A stretch of 64,000 nucleotides of DNA from the NCBI RefSeq assembly GCF_000382045.1, contig NZ_KB907461.1:124001-188000 (forward strand). Direction: 5' to 3'. Shown piece by piece: positions 1-8,376 of this stretch. Source of the stretch: Variovorax atrisoli 110B. GTDB taxonomy: Bacteria; Pseudomonadota; Gammaproteobacteria; Burkholderiales; Burkholderiaceae_C. Every line of letters starts with the position of its first letter. Positions within the stretch are counted from its first letter, which is position 1. The notes below the pieces were generated by a model. The model ran no database searches, had not been told where the DNA came from, and was given only the letters and a program-made list of their open reading frames with translations. The position numbers and the translations under genes are program-made.

Positions 1-2708
1 TGCAGCAGGCTCTCGGTGAGCTCCAGTTCGAGCTTGCCCGGATCGGCACCGGTGCGCGTCAGCACGCGGCTCACCTGATCGACGAAGTCACCCTCGCGGA
101 ACTGCCGGGCACTGACGTTGACCGACAGCTTGAGGTGTCGCCGGCGCGGGTCGCCTTGCCACGCCGTGAGCTGCCTGCAGGCCGTCTCCAGCACCCACAG
201 GCCCATCGGGATGATGAGCCCGGTGTCCTCCGCCACATCGATGAACTGGCCCGGCAGCAGCAGCCCGCGCACCGGATGGTGCCAGCGCACCAGCACCTCC
301 GCGCCCACCACGCGGTTTTCGCTGGTCACCTGGCTCTGGTAGTGCAGCACGAACTGCTGTGCCGCGATGGCGGCATGCAGCTCGTTCTCCAGTGCGGCAC
401 GCGCGGTGATGCGGGTCTGCATGTCCGACTCGAAGAAGCGCAGCGCGTTGCCGCCGTCCGTCTTGGCGCGGTACATGGCGATGTCGGCCTGCTTGAGGAC
501 TTCCTCGATCGAGGCGGTACGGGCATCGAACAGCGAGGCGCCGATGCTGCAGGTGCTGTGATGGTGCTGCGTGCCCAGCGTATAGGGCTGGTTCAGGTGC
601 GCGAGGATGGCTGCGCCGACAGTCTCGGTCTGCGAGACTGCGACCGCGATCTCGTCGTCCAGGTCGTCCAGGATCACCACGAACTCGTCGCCGCCCAGGC
701 GTGCCACGGTGTCGCCGTCGCGCAGGCAGCTCTTGAGCCGTTGCGCCACCTGCTGGAGGAGCACGTCGCCCACGTCGTGGCCGAGCGCGTCGTTCAGCGT
801 CTTGAAGTTGTCCAGATCGAGAAAGAGCAGCGCGCACAGCCCCGGGCGCTGCGCGGCGCTGCCGAGGGTCTGGTGCAGGCGGTCGAGCAGCCGCCGCCGG
901 TTGGGCAGGCCCGTGAGCGTGTCGTAGAAGGCGAGGTGTTCGATCTCGCGCGCGGCGCGCTTGCTCTGCGTGATGTCGCGCAGGATCACGATGAAGCGCG
1001 CGCCAGGCGCATCGGTCCTGCTGGCGTCGTCGTCGATCGGTCCATGGACCGTCTCATCGACCGCCTCGTCAACCGCCTTGCGCGACGCCGAGATCTCGAA
1101 CCAGGTGCGTTCGCCCTTGTCGCGCCGCTCGAACTGGCGCCCCGCCGAGTAGCCGCTGGCGTGGGCCTCGCGCAGCGCCGCCATCACCTGCGAGGCAGCA
1201 TCGGACGGTAGCAGTTCCTGCAGGGTACGCCCCACGGGGCTTTCGAATCCTGCGACGTGAAATGGCACGCGCGGCGCGTGATGGCCATGACAGCGGCCAT
1301 CGAGCCCGACCTCGAGCAACAGGTCGGGCAGGGCGTCGAGCGTCGCCTGCAGCTGCGCCTTGCTCTCGATGATGGCGGCGGTGTGGCGACGCTTCTCGGT
1401 GATGTCGTGGTAGACGCAGACCAGGCCGCCGTCCGGCGTCCGGCTGCGCGTCGCGCGGATCACCTGGCCGTTCTGCAGCAGCGCCTCCTGTTCGGAGTGC
1501 GCCTGTGCGAGCTGCGGCGCATTCAGGGCCGACCAGCCGGCGGGTCCTCGCCCGTGCACCACGTGCTTTGCGGTTTCGTCCATGATGCGCTGAAAGGGCA
1601 GCTGTGGCGCGATCATCGATGCCGTCCACGGGAACATCGCGACGAAGCTGTGGTTCCAGTTGAGCACGCGGTGCTCGGCGTCCAGGAGGATGAAGCCCTC
1701 GGCCATGGATTCCAGCGCCTGGTCCAGCGTGGCCTTGGAACGCACCAGCTCCATGCGGGAGTGCCATTGACGGCGCAGCTGGACGTGCGCGAAGCGCGCC
1801 ACGGCCACGCTCATCAGCGCGATGAGCGCACCGGTCCATGCGACCATGTCCCGTTCGCGGCGCCAGTCCTGCAGCGCCGCGCTCAACGGCAAGCTCGCCA
1901 CGATCAGCAGATTGCGGTGCAGCGTGGGACGAGCCACCACGATGGCCGGTTCGCCGCTCAGGCGCGCGGCCATGCGCTTCGGCTTGCCGTCGCTGGTCTG
2001 CTCGTGCATGGCCGGCTCGATGGGCCGGCCGCCGAGGTCGTCGCGCGGCGGCAGGCTCGCCAAGAGCGGACCGGCGTCATGTTCCAGCGTGACCTCCAGA
2101 CCGCGCAGGCCGGCGCCCTGCGTCATGATCGTCGCGAGCAGCGACAGCTGCACCTCCGCCACAGACAGCATGCGCGAGCCGTCCGCCAGCGTCACGGCAC
2201 GGGCGAGGTACAGCACCTTCTGCGAGGTCACCATGCTCACGGCCGGCACGCTGATCGCCAGCGTGGACACGGGCTTGGCCAGCACGCTGTCCACGAAGCC
2301 TGCGGGCAGGGCGAGCGGCAGGCTGTCGCCGCGGCGGTCCGAGGACGCCACCACCGTGCCGCGCGCATCGACGAAGGCGATGTGGCGCACGAGCAGGTTC
2401 TGCCGCACCAGGTTCTCGAGCAGCTGGTGCGGGCCTGGGCTGCTCGCTTCCCCCGCGGCGCTGGCGGCTGTCGAGCCGCGCAGAATCTCGTTGGCGCCTG
2501 CGAGCAGCATGTCGACGCTCAGCAGCGCGCGATTGAGTGCCGCTTCGGAACCGGCCACGAAGCGGATCGTCTGGTTCTCGTGATCGACGATGGCCTTCTG
2601 CCTGGCCTCCCAGACGATGACGGCGGCCACCGTTCCCGCGGTGGCGAGCAAGGACAGCGCCACGCCATAGATGACGGCGGTGATGCGACGGGGAAATCGC
2701 GGCGTCAC
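1..2708 (-). CDS. Membrane-bound PAS-GGDEF-EAL c-di-GMP enzyme (3' end outside window)
   Basis: Reads from a GTG start at 2708 off the left edge, giving about 902 residues with no stop. A membrane helix at residues 8-30 and a second near 286-302 bracket a periplasmic sensor region. A PAS-like domain follows (near 330-450), then a second PAS-like region, a GGDEF domain with an intact RLGGDEF motif near residue 669, and the start of an EAL domain from about 770 carrying AEVLVRW. An RDGD inhibitory site sits five residues before GGDEF, so product-inhibited diguanylate cyclase activity is plausible. The EAL half is cut before its later catalytic residues, so phosphodiesterase activity cannot be judged. 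The GTG start overlaps the upstream binding-protein stop as GTGA, which indicates translational coupling. Confidence 0.93.
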   Translation of the reverse strand, partial: MTPRFPRRITAVIYGVALSLLATAGTVAAVIVWEARQKAIVDHENQTIRFVAGSEAALNRALLSVDMLLAGANEILRGSTAASAAGEASSPGPHQLLENLVRQNLLVRHIAFVDARGTVVASSDRRGDSLPLALPAGFVDSVLAKPVSTLAISVPAVSMVTSQKVLYLARAVTLADGSRMLSVAEVQLSLLATIMTQGAGLRGLEVTLEHDAGPLLASLPPRDDLGGRPIEPAMHEQTSDGKPKRMAARLSGEPAIVVARPTLHRNLLIVASLPLSAALQDWRRERDMVAWTGALIALMSVAVARFAHVQLRRQWHSRMELVRSKATLDQALESMAEGFILLDAEHRVLNWNHSFVAMFPWTASMIAPQLPFQRIMDETAKHVVHGRGPAGWSALNAPQLAQAHSEQEALLQNGQVIRATRSRTPDGGLVCVYHDITEKRRHTAAIIESKAQLQATLDALPDLLLEVGLDGRCHGHHAPRVPFHVAGFESPVGRTLQELLPSDAASQVMAALREAHASGYSAGRQFERRDKGERTWFEISASRKAVDEAVDETVHGPIDDDASRTDAPGARFIVILRDITQSKRAAREIEHLAFYDTLTGLPNRRRLLDRLHQTLGSAAQRPGLCALLFLDLDNFKTLNDALGHDVGDVLLQQVAQRLKSCLRDGDTVARLGGDEFVVILDDLDDEIAVAVSQTETVGAAILAHLNQPYTLGTQHHHSTCSIGASLFDARTASIEEVLKQADIAMYRAKTDGGNALRFFESDMQTRITARAALENELHAAIAAQQFVLHYQSQVTSENRVVGAEVLVRWHHPVRGLLLPGQFIDVAEDTGLIIPMGLWVLETACRQLTAWQGDPRRRHLKLSVNVSARQFREGDFVDQVSRVLTRTGADPGKLELELTESLL

Positions 2709-3748
2709 TGTGTCGTTGTCCTGGCCTGGATGCCGACCACCGGCGCGATCGTCTGGTTCCACACCGTGGCGCACACCGGCCCGCAGCGCTGCACCCAGCC
2801 GGGCAGCACGCGGTTCGCGAAGATCTCGCGCCGGCGGGCCTCGTCCTGCGGGGAGGGCCGTACGGCCGTCATGCGTCCCCTGGCCGGCTTGCTGCAACCT
2901 GCCGCACCGGTGTTGCAGGCGATGCCTTCCTCGGTCTCGCGCTCCGACTGGGCCCATACCGCGGCTTCCAGCCGCGGCAGCTCCTTGCGCAGCAGCGCCT
3001 GCAGATCGGGCGGCAGTGCCTGGAAGCTCTCGCGGTTGGCGGCGAAGACCGCCACCCCCCAGTTCAAGGGCATGGCATAGAGCGCGCTGGTCACCTGGTG
3101 CAGGCCGAGTGTGTATCCGGGCATGGTGCCGGTGATGGCGCACTCGGTGTTGCCCGATTTCATGTTCGCCATGATCTGCGAGAACTCGGTGTAAACGGGC
3201 GTGCCGCCCAGCGCCGAGACGAAGTCGGCCTGCATGGAGCTGGAGACGCGGGTACGCCGGCCGACGAGGTCGCCGAGCTGTTGCATGGGCTTGTTGCAGA
3301 ACACCACCTGCGCTGGATAGATGTAGACCGCCAGCAGTTCCACGTCATAGCGCTCGCGCAAGGTCTGCGAAAGATAGGGACGGAATGCGCCGACCACGCG
3401 CCGCAGCGTGGCAACGTCCGGGTTCAGCCCGGCCATGTCGGCCGCGCTGAACTCGGGGAACTGGATGGAAATCTGGCTCAGCAGCGCCGTCCCGAAGGGC
3501 ACGACACCCAGCTGCATCAAGTTCAGCATCTCCTGGCCCGGCACGCCCGCGCGGTCGAAGGGCACGATGCTGGCGGTGTAGCGCCCTCCGGACAGCGCCG
3601 CGAGGTCGCGCGTCCAGAACTGCTCCTCCTGCCCCGTGAACTGCGTGACCCCGGCGAGTCCTCCGACGATGCGCAGGCGCTGCACTGGCGCCGTCTGCGC
3701 ATGGCACAGCGATGCGACGAACATCAGAAGTGCGACAAGGTAGGCCAA
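2705..3748 (-). CDS. DctP-family TRAP-type periplasmic binding protein (orphan)
   Basis: 347 residues from a TTG start; an in-frame TAG lies just upstream, so the start cannot lie much further out. A signal peptide (MAYLVALLMFVASLCHA) is followed by a mature protein with the DctP fold signature: W..DLAALSGGRY near residue 50, then a 'MLNLMQLGVVPFG' segment. DctP proteins deliver carboxylates to TRAP permeases, but no small (DctQ) or large (DctM) permease gene is adjacent. Its stop overlaps the GTG start of the GGDEF-EAL gene. That coupling suggests it presents a ligand to the sensor domain of that protein rather than to a transporter (inference). The exact start is less certain than the family. 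Confidence 0.85.
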   Translation of the reverse strand: MAYLVALLMFVASLCHAQTAPVQRLRIVGGLAGVTQFTGQEEQFWTRDLAALSGGRYTASIVPFDRAGVPGQEMLNLMQLGVVPFGTALLSQISIQFPEFSAADMAGLNPDVATLRRVVGAFRPYLSQTLRERYDVELLAVYIYPAQVVFCNKPMQQLGDLVGRRTRVSSSMQADFVSALGGTPVYTEFSQIMANMKSGNTECAITGTMPGYTLGLHQVTSALYAMPLNWGVAVFAANRESFQALPPDLQALLRKELPRLEAAVWAQSERETEEGIACNTGAAGCSKPARGRMTAVRPSPQDEARRREIFANRVLPGWVQRCGPVCATVWNQTIAPVVGIQARTTTQ

Positions 3749-4146
3749 GGTGAAGCGGTGCTACAGGGGGCGGGGTCAGCGCCCGAGTATGGGGAGTGGA
3801 TTTGTTAACTTCATCATGGCACAGGAACGCAGGATGGCGGCATGCCGGCGGTGCCGCGTGTTGCGCGTCGGGGACGCTCGTCAGCCGGGTCTGGACGGCC
3901 GTCAAATTGGCACACAGGGTCTTCAAAAGCTGTGTGTGGGTGGGCAGATCCGTTTCCCGCCCGAGCTGGAAGCTTGCTTCTTGCCCTGCAGACGCCTCCG
4001 GACTGCGCATCCGTATGGGTCGAGCGTTCACTACCGCAGCCGCGGCGGGCCCAACGCATCGCACATGCCATCTGCGAGGGATTGTTGGATACCTTCGTTC
4101 TTTGCAGCCACACCGCCGGTAGGGCGCAACGTACTGAACGCTCGAT
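3749..4146. other. Non-coding gap
   Basis: About 400 bases between the binding-protein start and the toxin gene end. Short open frames exist on both strands but none resembles a known family or has a convincing ribosome site. It should contain the promoter of the leftward binding-protein/GGDEF operon. Confidence 0.5.
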
Positions 4147-4464
4147 TCAGATTCCGCTGATCACTGCATCTAGCGCGGCCACGAAATCGCTGGCCTGAGA
4201 TCGGAGGTTGCCCTGGACAGCCCCCAGATCCTTGACACGAAAGGGTGCGGCCAGATGCGGTAAAGCCACCAGCGTCGCTCCGTTCCAGCCGATGGTCGGA
4301 CAGAGCGACCGCGGCATGGCCGCCGGCATGTTGGCACGCAGCGCCAATGGCATCACGAGACGAGTCGGGAGCTTATCGAGAATCTCGCTCTGGATGTCCA
4401 CCATCCAGGGAATCTCGCCGCGCTGGGTCTTGGACGGGTTGGCGTAGACGTCGAACTGGGCCAT
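4147..4464 (-). CDS. ccdB: CcdB-family toxin
   Basis: 105 residues beginning MAQFDVYANPS, the conserved CcdB amino terminus. It continues with the family's 'DIQSEILDKLPTRLVMPL' strand and ends in the helix 'VAALDAVISGI'. Characterised CcdB proteins are about 101 residues and poison DNA gyrase by acting on GyrA. Plasmid F CcdB needs its last residues (WGI); here the end is SGI, so the terminal Trp is missing and the potency of gyrase poisoning is uncertain. The gene starts 7 bases after the antitoxin stop, in the standard antitoxin-first order. The frame is open further upstream, but homology fixes the start at 4464. Confidence 0.9.
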   Translation of the reverse strand: MAQFDVYANPSKTQRGEIPWMVDIQSEILDKLPTRLVMPLALRANMPAAMPRSLCPTIGWNGATLVALPHLAAPFRVKDLGAVQGNLRSQASDFVAALDAVISGI

Positions 4465-4471
4465 CCTGCGA

Positions 4472-4771
4472 TCACCAGGGACGGTAGTCCTCGCCGAAAA
4501 CACCCACGCGCTCGACAAGCCCGTTCTGGGCAGCAATCCACTCTGCATAGGTCTCGTTGAATTCGCGCTTGCGCTGGCCGAGCGTCTTTGTCCGTTCGAG
4601 CGCCTCGAGTTCGGCGTAACGGGCAGCCGAGACCATCACGACCGCGACGCGGTCGTTCTTCATGACCTGCACGGGCTCGCGCTCAGCCTGACTTAGGTAG
4701 TAGCCGAAGCGGTTCTTGGCATCGGTGGCACTGACTTGCATGACTGGACTCAAGGAAGAGTGATTAGCCAT
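4472..4771 (-). CDS. Phd/YefM-like antitoxin with CcdA-like tail
   Basis: 99 residues from the ATG at 4771, which has GAAGA nine bases upstream; an ATG at 4780 and an internal one at 4741 are alternatives. The amino half (VSATDAKNRFGYYLSQAE, then V.VMKNDRVAVVMVSAARY) is a Phd/YefM DNA-binding and dimerisation fold. The carboxyl end (YAEWIAAQNGLVERVG...DYRPW) instead resembles the toxin-wrapping tail of CcdA, which in the F plasmid ends FIEMNGSFADENRDW. This fits its partner, a CcdB toxin. It presumably represses its own operon. The start region carries a tandem TGGCTAAAATGGCTAA, a possible operator. Confidence 0.85.
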   Translation of the reverse strand: MANHSSLSPVMQVSATDAKNRFGYYLSQAEREPVQVMKNDRVAVVMVSAARYAELEALERTKTLGQRKREFNETYAEWIAAQNGLVERVGVFGEDYRPW

Positions 4772-4942
4772 TTTAGCCATTCTTCAGCAAAACGCCCTGG
4801 AGTTCTGAGAGAAAGCCCACGCCACGCCATGGTCTGAACGGTGAAAACCCCGAGCAATAGCCCAACGGGTTCTCGGACCAAAAGGACCGGGCCCCGTTGT
4901 CACGCTCCACTGATTCCCTTCTGCCGAGTGAGCGGCAGCGAA

Positions 4943-6265
4943 TCACCGCGGTGGAGCCGCGAGGTGGCGCGCCAGCGCGTCGAATGCGGGGAGCGTGGTC
5001 GGATCGTTCGACGCGTTGCTCGCCACGGGGTGCGATGCATAGCGCGCAATCACCACGCCCGCGCCGGGATTCACATAGAGCCGCTGGCCGTGCACGCCGC
5101 GCGCCATGAACGCGCCATCGGCACCATGCGTGACCCACCACATATTGCGGTAGCTCCAGCCCTGCAGCAGCGTGTAGTCGGCACGAGCAAAGGCCTCGCG
5201 GTCGCCGCCGCGGCGAATGTCGTCCACTACCGCGCGGGGCACGATCTGCTGGCCGTTGTGGCGGCCGCCGTTGCGCAGCATCTCCCCGAAGCGAGCGAGG
5301 TCACGCAGGCCCGTGTTGAGCCCGCCGCCCGCGAACGGCGTGCCGGTAGAGTCCACCGTCATGTAGGCGTCCTGCTCGGCGCCCAGGCGGCTCCAGATGC
5401 GCTCGGACAGCAACGCGGCGACAGAGCGCCCCGTGACCCGCGCGATGATCCAGCCCAGCGCGTCGGAGTTCACGGTCTTGTAGGCGAACGCACCGCCGTG
5501 CCGGCCTTCCGGCTGCACGGTCTGCAGGTATTCGTAGTAGCTGCGCGGGCCGGCATAGTCTTGGGGTTTGGGCAGCGGACTGCCCGCCTGGGCATGGGCC
5601 CAGACCTCCGCATTGGGATCGGCGTAATCCTCGCTGAACCGCAGGCCCGTGGTCATGTCGAGCACCTGGCGCACGGTCGCGCTGCCGAAGGCCGACGCCG
5701 CAAGCTCCGGCACGTAGTCGGCCACGCGCCTGGAGGGGTCGAGCGTGCCCTCGGCCACCAGCATGGCGCCCAGGGTGCCGGTGAACGACTTGGTGATCGA
5801 CATGGCGCCGTGCTGGCCCTGCTCCGTCAGGGCCCCGAAGTAGCGCTCGTACACCACGCGCCCCCGGTGCAGCACCACGATGCCGTCGGTGTAATTGGCG
5901 GCCAGCGATTCGGCCCAGCTCATCGACTCCTTGGCACCCAGCGGCGTGAAGCGCAGATCGTCAATGTCGGCGCGCAGCGCGCGCGGCAGCGGCGCGGGTG
6001 CACCCAGGCCGCGCGAGACATTGGCGGTGGGCATGAGTTCGCGGAAATGCGCAACGCTCCAGCGCAAGGCCGGAAAGCGGAAATAGCTGCCGTCGTCGAA
6101 GCGCAGACGACGCTCGGGCGGCGGGGGCGTCCCCACCATCCAGCCGAGCCGGGCGGGATCGCTCGCAGCCGCGTCGAGCGGCGGATCGGCCGCCATCGCG
6201 CAGGCCGAGAAACTCAGGGCCAGGGCGGCGCACACCTGCTTGGAGAAATGGGGCATGGGAAGCAT
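4943..6265 (-). CDS. Beta-lactamase-fold serine hydrolase, exported
   Basis: 440 residues. The start at 6265 is supported by AAAGGAG eight bases upstream. A signal peptide (...CAALALSFSACAMAA) predicts export to the periplasm. The class C / NylB-like fold is shown by the nucleophile motif SITKS in 'HGAMSITKSFTGTLG', a following LDMTTGL segment, and an active-site Tyr region (YKTVNSDALG). Relatives include 6-aminohexanoate-dimer hydrolases, esterases and D-aminopeptidases, and sequence alone does not choose among them. It is a single gene with non-coding flanks on both sides. Confidence 0.85.
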   Translation of the reverse strand: MLPMPHFSKQVCAALALSFSACAMAADPPLDAAASDPARLGWMVGTPPPPERRLRFDDGSYFRFPALRWSVAHFRELMPTANVSRGLGAPAPLPRALRADIDDLRFTPLGAKESMSWAESLAANYTDGIVVLHRGRVVYERYFGALTEQGQHGAMSITKSFTGTLGAMLVAEGTLDPSRRVADYVPELAASAFGSATVRQVLDMTTGLRFSEDYADPNAEVWAHAQAGSPLPKPQDYAGPRSYYEYLQTVQPEGRHGGAFAYKTVNSDALGWIIARVTGRSVAALLSERIWSRLGAEQDAYMTVDSTGTPFAGGGLNTGLRDLARFGEMLRNGGRHNGQQIVPRAVVDDIRRGGDREAFARADYTLLQGWSYRNMWWVTHGADGAFMARGVHGQRLYVNPGAGVVIARYASHPVASNASNDPTTLPAFDALARHLAAPPR

Positions 6266-6530
6266 GGCGATCACTCCTTTGCCCACAGTGTGCACGCTGG
6301 CGCGCTTCCGCCGCCTGCAGCCGCCTCACGCTCGCGCTGCAGATGCAGGCTTGGCTCCATGGCAAGGTCGGCCGATACCCTTCGGGAGCAGGGCCAACTC
6401 GGGCCTGACGATGGCCAGCGGAAAGATCGCGTGCTCGATGCGCCGGAGCAATGCAACATGCGCAACTGCCGCGGCGTTGTCTGCCCCCGCCGCATGCCGA
6501 GCGGAAGAGGGCATCACGATCGATGATGGT

Positions 6531-6818
6531 TCAGTAGCTGCGGTTGCCGCCGAAGCCACCGGTGCGCGGCTCCATCGGACGCGCGAGGTTGACGGTCAGG
6601 GCCCGGCCATCGATCTCCTTGCCGTGGAGCCCCTTGATGGCGGCCTGCGCTTCCGCAGGCGAGCCCATCTCGACGAAACCGAAGCCCTTGGAGCGGCCGG
6701 AATCGCGCTCCGTCATGACCTTCGCCGAGGCGACGTGACCAAATGGCGCGAACTGTTGTTGAAGCGCGTCCTCGCGAGTCGTGTATGAGAGATTGCCGAC
6801 GTAGAGCTTGTTGTCCAT
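6531..6818 (-). CDS. RRM-domain RNA-binding protein
   Basis: 95 residues, almost entirely one RNA recognition motif. RNP2 is LYVGNL at residues 5-10 and RNP1 is KGFGFVEM at about 44-51, with the aromatic residues needed for RNA stacking. A short Gly/Arg tail (TGGFGGNRSY) follows. Such single-RRM proteins occur in cyanobacteria and betaproteobacteria and are often cold-induced. It lies 65 bases downstream of infA on the same strand, consistent with co-expression in a cold or translation-stress response. Confidence 0.93.
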   Translation of the reverse strand: MDNKLYVGNLSYTTREDALQQQFAPFGHVASAKVMTERDSGRSKGFGFVEMGSPAEAQAAIKGLHGKEIDGRALTVNLARPMEPRTGGFGGNRSY

Positions 6819-6883
6819 GATTGCTTTCTTGAGTGGTCGAAAAACGGGGTTGAGTCCGATGCAGGACGCATCGGCAGGCGAGC

Positions 6884-7150
6884 CTATCGGGCAGGGCGCC
6901 GCACGGGTGGAGAGCCGCTCTGGGAGCGGGGTTCGAGATGGCGGAAAGTGATGCGTCCCTTGTTGAGGTCGTAGGGCGACATCTCCAGCGAGACCTTGTC
7001 GCCTGCCAGCACCCGGATGCGGTGCTTGCGCATCTTGCCGCCCGAGTAGCAGATCAGGCTGTGTCCGTTGTCCAGGGTGACGCGAAAACGCGAATCGGGC
7101 AGTACTTCCTGTACTCGACCCTGCATTTCAATCAGTTCTTCCTTACCCAC
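6884..7150 (-). CDS. infA: Translation initiation factor IF-1 (second-type copy)
   Basis: 88 residues from a GTG start preceded by GAAGGAG. The S1/OB fold of IF-1 is clear: IEMQGRVQEVLPDSRFRV, a GKMRKHRIRVLAGDKV core, and the SPYDLNKGRITFRH signature. Canonical IF-1 has 72 residues; this one has a basic 16-residue extension. It binds the 30S A site during initiation. It is not in a ribosomal-protein operon and neighbours an RRM gene, so it is probably the accessory infA paralog that many betaproteobacteria carry. Confidence 0.95.
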   Translation of the reverse strand: MGKEELIEMQGRVQEVLPDSRFRVTLDNGHSLICYSGGKMRKHRIRVLAGDKVSLEMSPYDLNKGRITFRHLEPRSQSGSPPVRRPAR

Positions 7151-7178
7151 GAAGCTCCTTCAATGATCGGCCGGATGC

Positions 7179-7466
7179 TCAGGCCAGTTGGTTGTTCAGC
7201 ACGAAGTGGCGGCCCTGCGCCAATGCGTAGTGCGCCGCACGGGCGGCGCTCTCGAAGCGCGGGATGAGCCGGAAGACCCGGTCATGCATGCCGCGGCGGA
7301 CGGAGACCGAGGCGGCGTACTGCCCGCTCTCGGTGAGCTTGGTCATGGGGGTGACGATGTATCTGCCCACCTCGTGGGCCTGTGGAATCTGCATGTGATG
7401 AAGCGGGCGGTTGCCTTCGAGGCGCGCGCCGAGCATGCGTGCCAGCACTGGGCTGGTCAGGCACAC
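7179..7466 (-). CDS. Small conserved protein upstream of infA
   Basis: Up to 95 residues from a GTG at 7466. The part that looks most protein-like is the last 55 residues beginning MTKLTESGQYAASVSVRRG (ATG at 7343), which contains 'RVFRLIPRFESAARAAHYALAQG'. No ribosome site decides between starts. I do not recognise a characterised family; the compact alternating pattern suggests a small two-layer fold. It ends 28 bases before infA and is probably cotranscribed with it. Confidence 0.6.
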   Translation of the reverse strand: MCLTSPVLARMLGARLEGNRPLHHMQIPQAHEVGRYIVTPMTKLTESGQYAASVSVRRGMHDRVFRLIPRFESAARAAHYALAQGRHFVLNNQLA

Positions 7467-7770
7467 GAAGTTGATCTGAGGGGGAAACGGGAGCGGTCCG
7501 CAGAATGCGTTGAACGGACCGACGATGGAACTCGCTGAGGAGAATGACGCTCCGAAAGGGCCGACGGGAATGGGTCAGCTTGTCGGGGAGGTGAGGCCTT
7601 GGCGGTCAGCGGTTGCCGCGAGGTGTCAATCAAGGACTGAGGCAACGAGCAAGCCGCAGTCGATGCGTCTAGTGTAGGTGGTTTCAGCGCGGTGTGGTTT
7701 TTCTTTTCATGTGCGCAGGCGGCCTTCGGGTGTTAGGCTGGTTCGCATGCATCTGCATGAAGGACCTCGC

Positions 7771-7983
7771 ATGACTCCAGCGTTTCTCTCCCTTTCTCGG
7801 CGGGAAGCGCTTCGCGCCGATCTGCCCCACGTGGCTGACTTGCTGCATCGCCGGCGTGCAGGCGAGATCGACGAGGCGGTGATCGACGATCTGGTCTCAT
7901 TGGCTTGGCTCGAATGGCTGGGCGGATCGCTCCAGCTGACGACCGTAGGAACGAACATCTGTCGTCAGCAGCAGCCGAAGTAG
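7771..7983 (+). CDS. Small hypothetical protein
   Basis: 70 residues. The start at 7771 is chosen because GAAGGA lies seven bases upstream; an ATG at 7747 is the alternative. It is acidic and mostly helical (LRADLPHVADLLHRRRAGEIDEAVIDDLVSLAWLEW), with no signal peptide or membrane segment. I recognise no family. It is divergent from the 7466-6531 set. Confidence 0.55.
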   Translation: MTPAFLSLSRREALRADLPHVADLLHRRRAGEIDEAVIDDLVSLAWLEWLGGSLQLTTVGTNICRQQQPK

Positions 7984-8376
7984 GAAGGTGCCTGTGCCAT
8001 GAACCAGACGGACGTGGCGATATCCGAACCGCGCCATGGAGAGCTTTACTTCCGTGCTGTACGGCGCGCTTCAGCACGAGGAGTCGATGAGCACGGGCTC
8101 GATGATCTGGCCGGCGGTGTGCAGATGATGAGCGCCGGCACGTCGCGCGCCACTGCAAGTTCGATTTCGTTGGTCACCCGCGAACGAACGAATTGCCCGC
8201 GCCCTGGGCACCGCGACGGCAAATATCCAAACGGCCTCATTAATCGACAAGACGCGCACCTTCGTTGCCACGAGGATGCGCTCCAAGGACCGATCCCCGC
8301 TTTTTCGTCTTTGCCATCTGTCTCGCTGACGGCAGACGGCATTTCGCCAACCCACGGCACTTTCCAAGGAAGACCC
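7984..8376. other. Non-coding gap upstream of dps
   Basis: About 390 bases. An open frame continuous with dps runs through it, but the dps ribosome site and homology place that gene's start at 8377. Nothing else is recognised; the dps promoter should lie here. Confidence 0.45.
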
